Shown: piece by piece, positions 4,709-6,299 of the stretch
How the letters are laid out: each line of letters starts with the position of its first letter
Position numbering within the stretch: the first letter of the stretch is position 1
From: Pyrinomonadaceae bacterium
Lineage (GTDB): Bacteria > Acidobacteriota > Blastocatellia > Pyrinomonadales > Pyrinomonadaceae
Length of the DNA: 6,299 bases
NCBI GenBank assembly: GCA_013695245.1
Contig: JACDAW010000411.1
Span: 1-6,299 of the forward strand
Direction: 5' to 3'
Program-made: the position numbers and the translations under genes
The notes under the pieces: generated by a model
Databases searched by the model: none
The model's input: the letters and a program-made list of their open reading frames with translations, nothing else
Told to the model about the DNA's origin: nothing

Positions 4709-5980
4709 TTACTGTGGAAGCACGTTAACGGCCGGAGCGGGTTGAGGCGTTGATGTTGGTGTAACCGGCGAAGGCGTAGTTAAGTTGTTAGCTGTTGGAG
4801 GCAGAGTGGCGGGTTGCTCGGTTGGTTTGAGCAAGTCGGCGACGATGCCTTCGCTGCCTTTGTGTTCGAGCCAGTGGCGGTAGGTGACGGAGATAATCGC
4901 AACAGCCGGGATCGCGAGGAAGATTCCCGCGAGTCCCGCGAGTTCTTCGCCGCAGAGGATCGCCAGCACAACCGCCAACGGATGCAGGTGGATGCCTTGC
5001 CCGATGATGCGCGGGTAGATCACGTAATCTTGCGTGATGCGCAGCACGACGAGGAAGACGAAGACGCCGACGGCCTGCGCGGACGAGTCGAAGCTGGCGA
5101 CGAGCACGGCTGCAACCGCAACCGTAAGCGGCCCGGCCAGAGGAATGAACTCAAGCAAACCGGCGAGGATGCCGAGCGCGAGCCAGTAATTAACTCCGAG
5201 CGCAAAGAAACCGGCGGTGCAGATCACGCCGATGAGCAAACACGCCGTCAACTGCGCGCGGATGTAAGCCGCGAGCGTGTTGTTCACGTCTTGGAAAAAC
5301 TCGTCGCCGCGCCAACGCAAACGCCCGCGCGGAAGCATCCGCAAAGCCGCGTCACGAAACCCTTCTGCATCTTTCAAAAGAAAGAAGGCGAGAATCGGAA
5401 TTAGCACGAGCCAAGGAATGTAAGAGAGAATCTCGACCGTGCCCGACACGGCGCTGCCGAAGTATTGTTGCACCGCTTCAATGGCGCGCGGCGCGGCGTT
5501 GACGAGCGCGGTTTGCGCGGCAGGCGGCAGCCCCAAATTTTCCGCCATTTTGTAAAGCCCGCGCGTCCGCCCTTGCAGCACTTCCATGTAAGTCGAGCGC
5601 TGGCGAACGAATTGATCGACTTGGTTGACGAGGCGCGGAACGAGAAAGTAAAGCGAAAGCCCAAGCGAGCCGAAGAGGACGAGATACACAAGCCCGATGG
5701 CAAGCGCACGCGGCATCGTGTACTGACCGCCGCGAATTTTGAACGGACGGCGCACGAGATCGACGAGCGGCGAAACGAGATAAGCGAAAAAGATCGATAG
5801 CACGACGAGCAGCAACACACCTTCCAGCGCGTAAAGCAACCACAAGGCGACGGCGACTGCAAGCGCGATAAAGATGATCCGCAAGATGGCGCGCGTCTGC
5901 GGCGACGAAGCCTCGACCACCGCTACGGCCGTTGTCTCGGCCACCTGCTGCATCGTCTCGTTTGTTTGCTCTGCCACCAT
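4709..5980 (-). CDS. AI-2E/PerM (UPF0118) family membrane transporter
   Basis: This 423-residue inner-membrane protein belongs to the AI-2E transporter family, whose members include the autoinducer-2 exporter TqsA, PerM and Na+/H+ antiporters; the substrate here is unknown. Two hydrophobic segments lie near the N-terminus (about 32-67), one at 91-115, then a soluble linker (about 116-185), one at 186-204, and a C-terminal cluster (239-295, 302-318, 335-367). Family marks are L-E-F-I-P-L-A-G-P (276-284), the R-I-T-Q-D-Y-V-I-Y-P-R-I-I-G (314-327) region, and H-L-H-P-L-A followed by a Gly-rich helix (331-358). A soluble tail of about 35 residues rich in Pro and Thr follows. ATG at 5980 is preferred over GTG at 5983 because AAGGA lies 7 nt before it. 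The gene is much richer in G+C than its left neighbours. Family is certain, substrate is not. Confidence 0.9.
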   Translation of the reverse strand: MVAEQTNETMQQVAETTAVAVVEASSPQTRAILRIIFIALAVAVALWLLYALEGVLLLVVLSIFFAYLVSPLVDLVRRPFKIRGGQYTMPRALAIGLVYLVLFGSLGLSLYFLVPRLVNQVDQFVRQRSTYMEVLQGRTRGLYKMAENLGLPPAAQTALVNAAPRAIEAVQQYFGSAVSGTVEILSYIPWLVLIPILAFFLLKDAEGFRDAALRMLPRGRLRWRGDEFFQDVNNTLAAYIRAQLTACLLIGVICTAGFFALGVNYWLALGILAGLLEFIPLAGPLTVAVAAVLVASFDSSAQAVGVFVFLVVLRITQDYVIYPRIIGQGIHLHPLAVVLAILCGEELAGLAGIFLAIPAVAIISVTYRHWLEHKGSEGIVADLLKPTEQPATLPPTANNLTTPSPVTPTSTPQPAPAVNVLPQ

Positions 5981-6028
5981 CACACGATCCTTTTACTTTG
6001 TATAACGTACAACGCTTCTACATCAACA

Positions 6029-6058
6029 ATAATGCCTCACATTGCCGCCTAAGTTCAA
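6029..6058 (-). promoter_or_regulatory. Possible promoter of the AI-2E-type gene
   Basis: TTGAAC (6058-6053) and CATTAT (6034-6029) are separated by 18 nt, each matching four of six consensus bases. Transcription would start near 6022 and leave about 40 nt before the gene. A second pair, TTGATG (6026-6021) and TATACA (6004-5999), would start almost on the ribosome site and is less likely. Confidence 0.25.
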
Positions 6059-6093
6059 TCAAGCGAGACGGCGCAAGCTCACCTTTGCGCTGT

Positions 6094-6299
6094 TCAATGT
6101 TCGAGCTCGGAATCTTCATCTTCATCGCTAATCTCACTATCAGGTTGGCGGACAACGGGCGCGGCCGGTTCCCAGACAAGCCCGCGCCATTCGTCCGTCG
6201 CGTCCAACAGTTGTAGCGCGGCGAGCGGTTGCACCGGATTGCGCTCGACGCGCAAAACTTCAGCAACCACCTGCAAGCGCGTCCCGCCCTCATCAATCA
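6094..6299 (-). CDS. C-terminal end of an unrecognised protein with an acidic tail (cut by window edge)
   Basis: A frame that is open at the right edge ends with TGA at 6096-6094 and gives the last 67 residues of a protein. It has a compact part with L-Q-V-V-A-E-V-L-R-V-E-R-N-P and a W-R-G-L-V-W-E-P segment, followed by a tail of mostly Asp, Glu and Ser (E-I-S-D-E-D-E-D-S-E-L-E-H). The alternating hydrophobic pattern suggests beta strands. I do not recognise the family; a small beta-barrel such as a PilZ-type domain is possible but no PilZ motif is visible. An overlapping frame (6018-6296) gives Arg/Cys-rich sequence and is a shadow. The gene ends 113 nt before the AI-2E-type gene on the same strand. 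Confidence 0.55.
   Translation of the reverse strand, partial: IDEGGTRLQVVAEVLRVERNPVQPLAALQLLDATDEWRGLVWEPAAPVVRQPDSEISDEDEDSELEH

Noticed and set aside
4814..5404. 196-codon plus-strand open frame opposite the AI-2E-type gene
   Set aside because: It is very rich in Arg, Asp and Glu, the usual antisense image of a G+C-rich membrane protein gene, and the minus-strand product is clearly real.
5401..5862. Ser/Arg/Cys-rich minus-strand frame within the transporter gene
   Set aside because: It is a frame-shifted shadow of the transporter with improbable composition.
5999..6026. TTGATG-TATACA promoter pair just before the AI-2E-type gene
   Set aside because: The transcript would start on the ribosome binding site, leaving almost no leader; the upstream pair is more plausible.
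6018..6296. Minus-strand 92-codon frame at the right edge
   Set aside because: Its Arg/Cys-rich translation looks non-natural; the overlapping frame ending at 6094 has better protein character.

Overview
The window is bacterial and every supported gene lies on the minus strand, so it reads from right to left. There are four blocks. (1) At the right edge is the 3' end of an unrecognised gene with a very acidic tail. (2) Next is a complete AI-2E/PerM-family membrane protein gene, clearly richer in G+C than what follows. (3) Then comes an odd middle region (about 3530-4700) with a large imperfect hairpin, an open reading frame that looks like a RelA/SpoT-type N-terminal fragment joined in frame to a secreted or membrane-anchored protein of unknown function, and a short protein-like stretch without a convincing gene. 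(4) Last is a tightly packed uric-acid/allantoin degradation operon, allB-alc-uraD-uraH, followed by the first 55 codons of a gene resembling the DUF6986 (HpcH/HpaI aldolase or malate-synthase-like) family, cut by the left edge.

The operon encodes consecutive steps: 5-hydroxyisourate to OHCU (uraH), OHCU to S-allantoin (uraD), allantoin to allantoate (allB), and allantoate to urea plus ureidoglycolate (alc). The genes overlap by 4 nt (GTGA) and 1 nt (TGATG) or are 4 nt apart, which argues for one transcript and coupled translation. Uricase, xanthine dehydrogenase and ureidoglycolate lyase are not in the window. The DUF6986-like gene may act on the glyoxylate-level product, but that is inference.

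The organism cannot be fixed from this sequence. Medium G+C in the operon, a G+C-richer neighbour and use of TTG and GTG starts with strong GGAGG-type ribosome sites fit a Gram-negative environmental bacterium; Acidobacteriota is a guess only. No RNA genes, CRISPR array or intact mobile element were seen. The most unusual features are the chimeric RelA/SpoT-like ORF and the disordered stretch around it.
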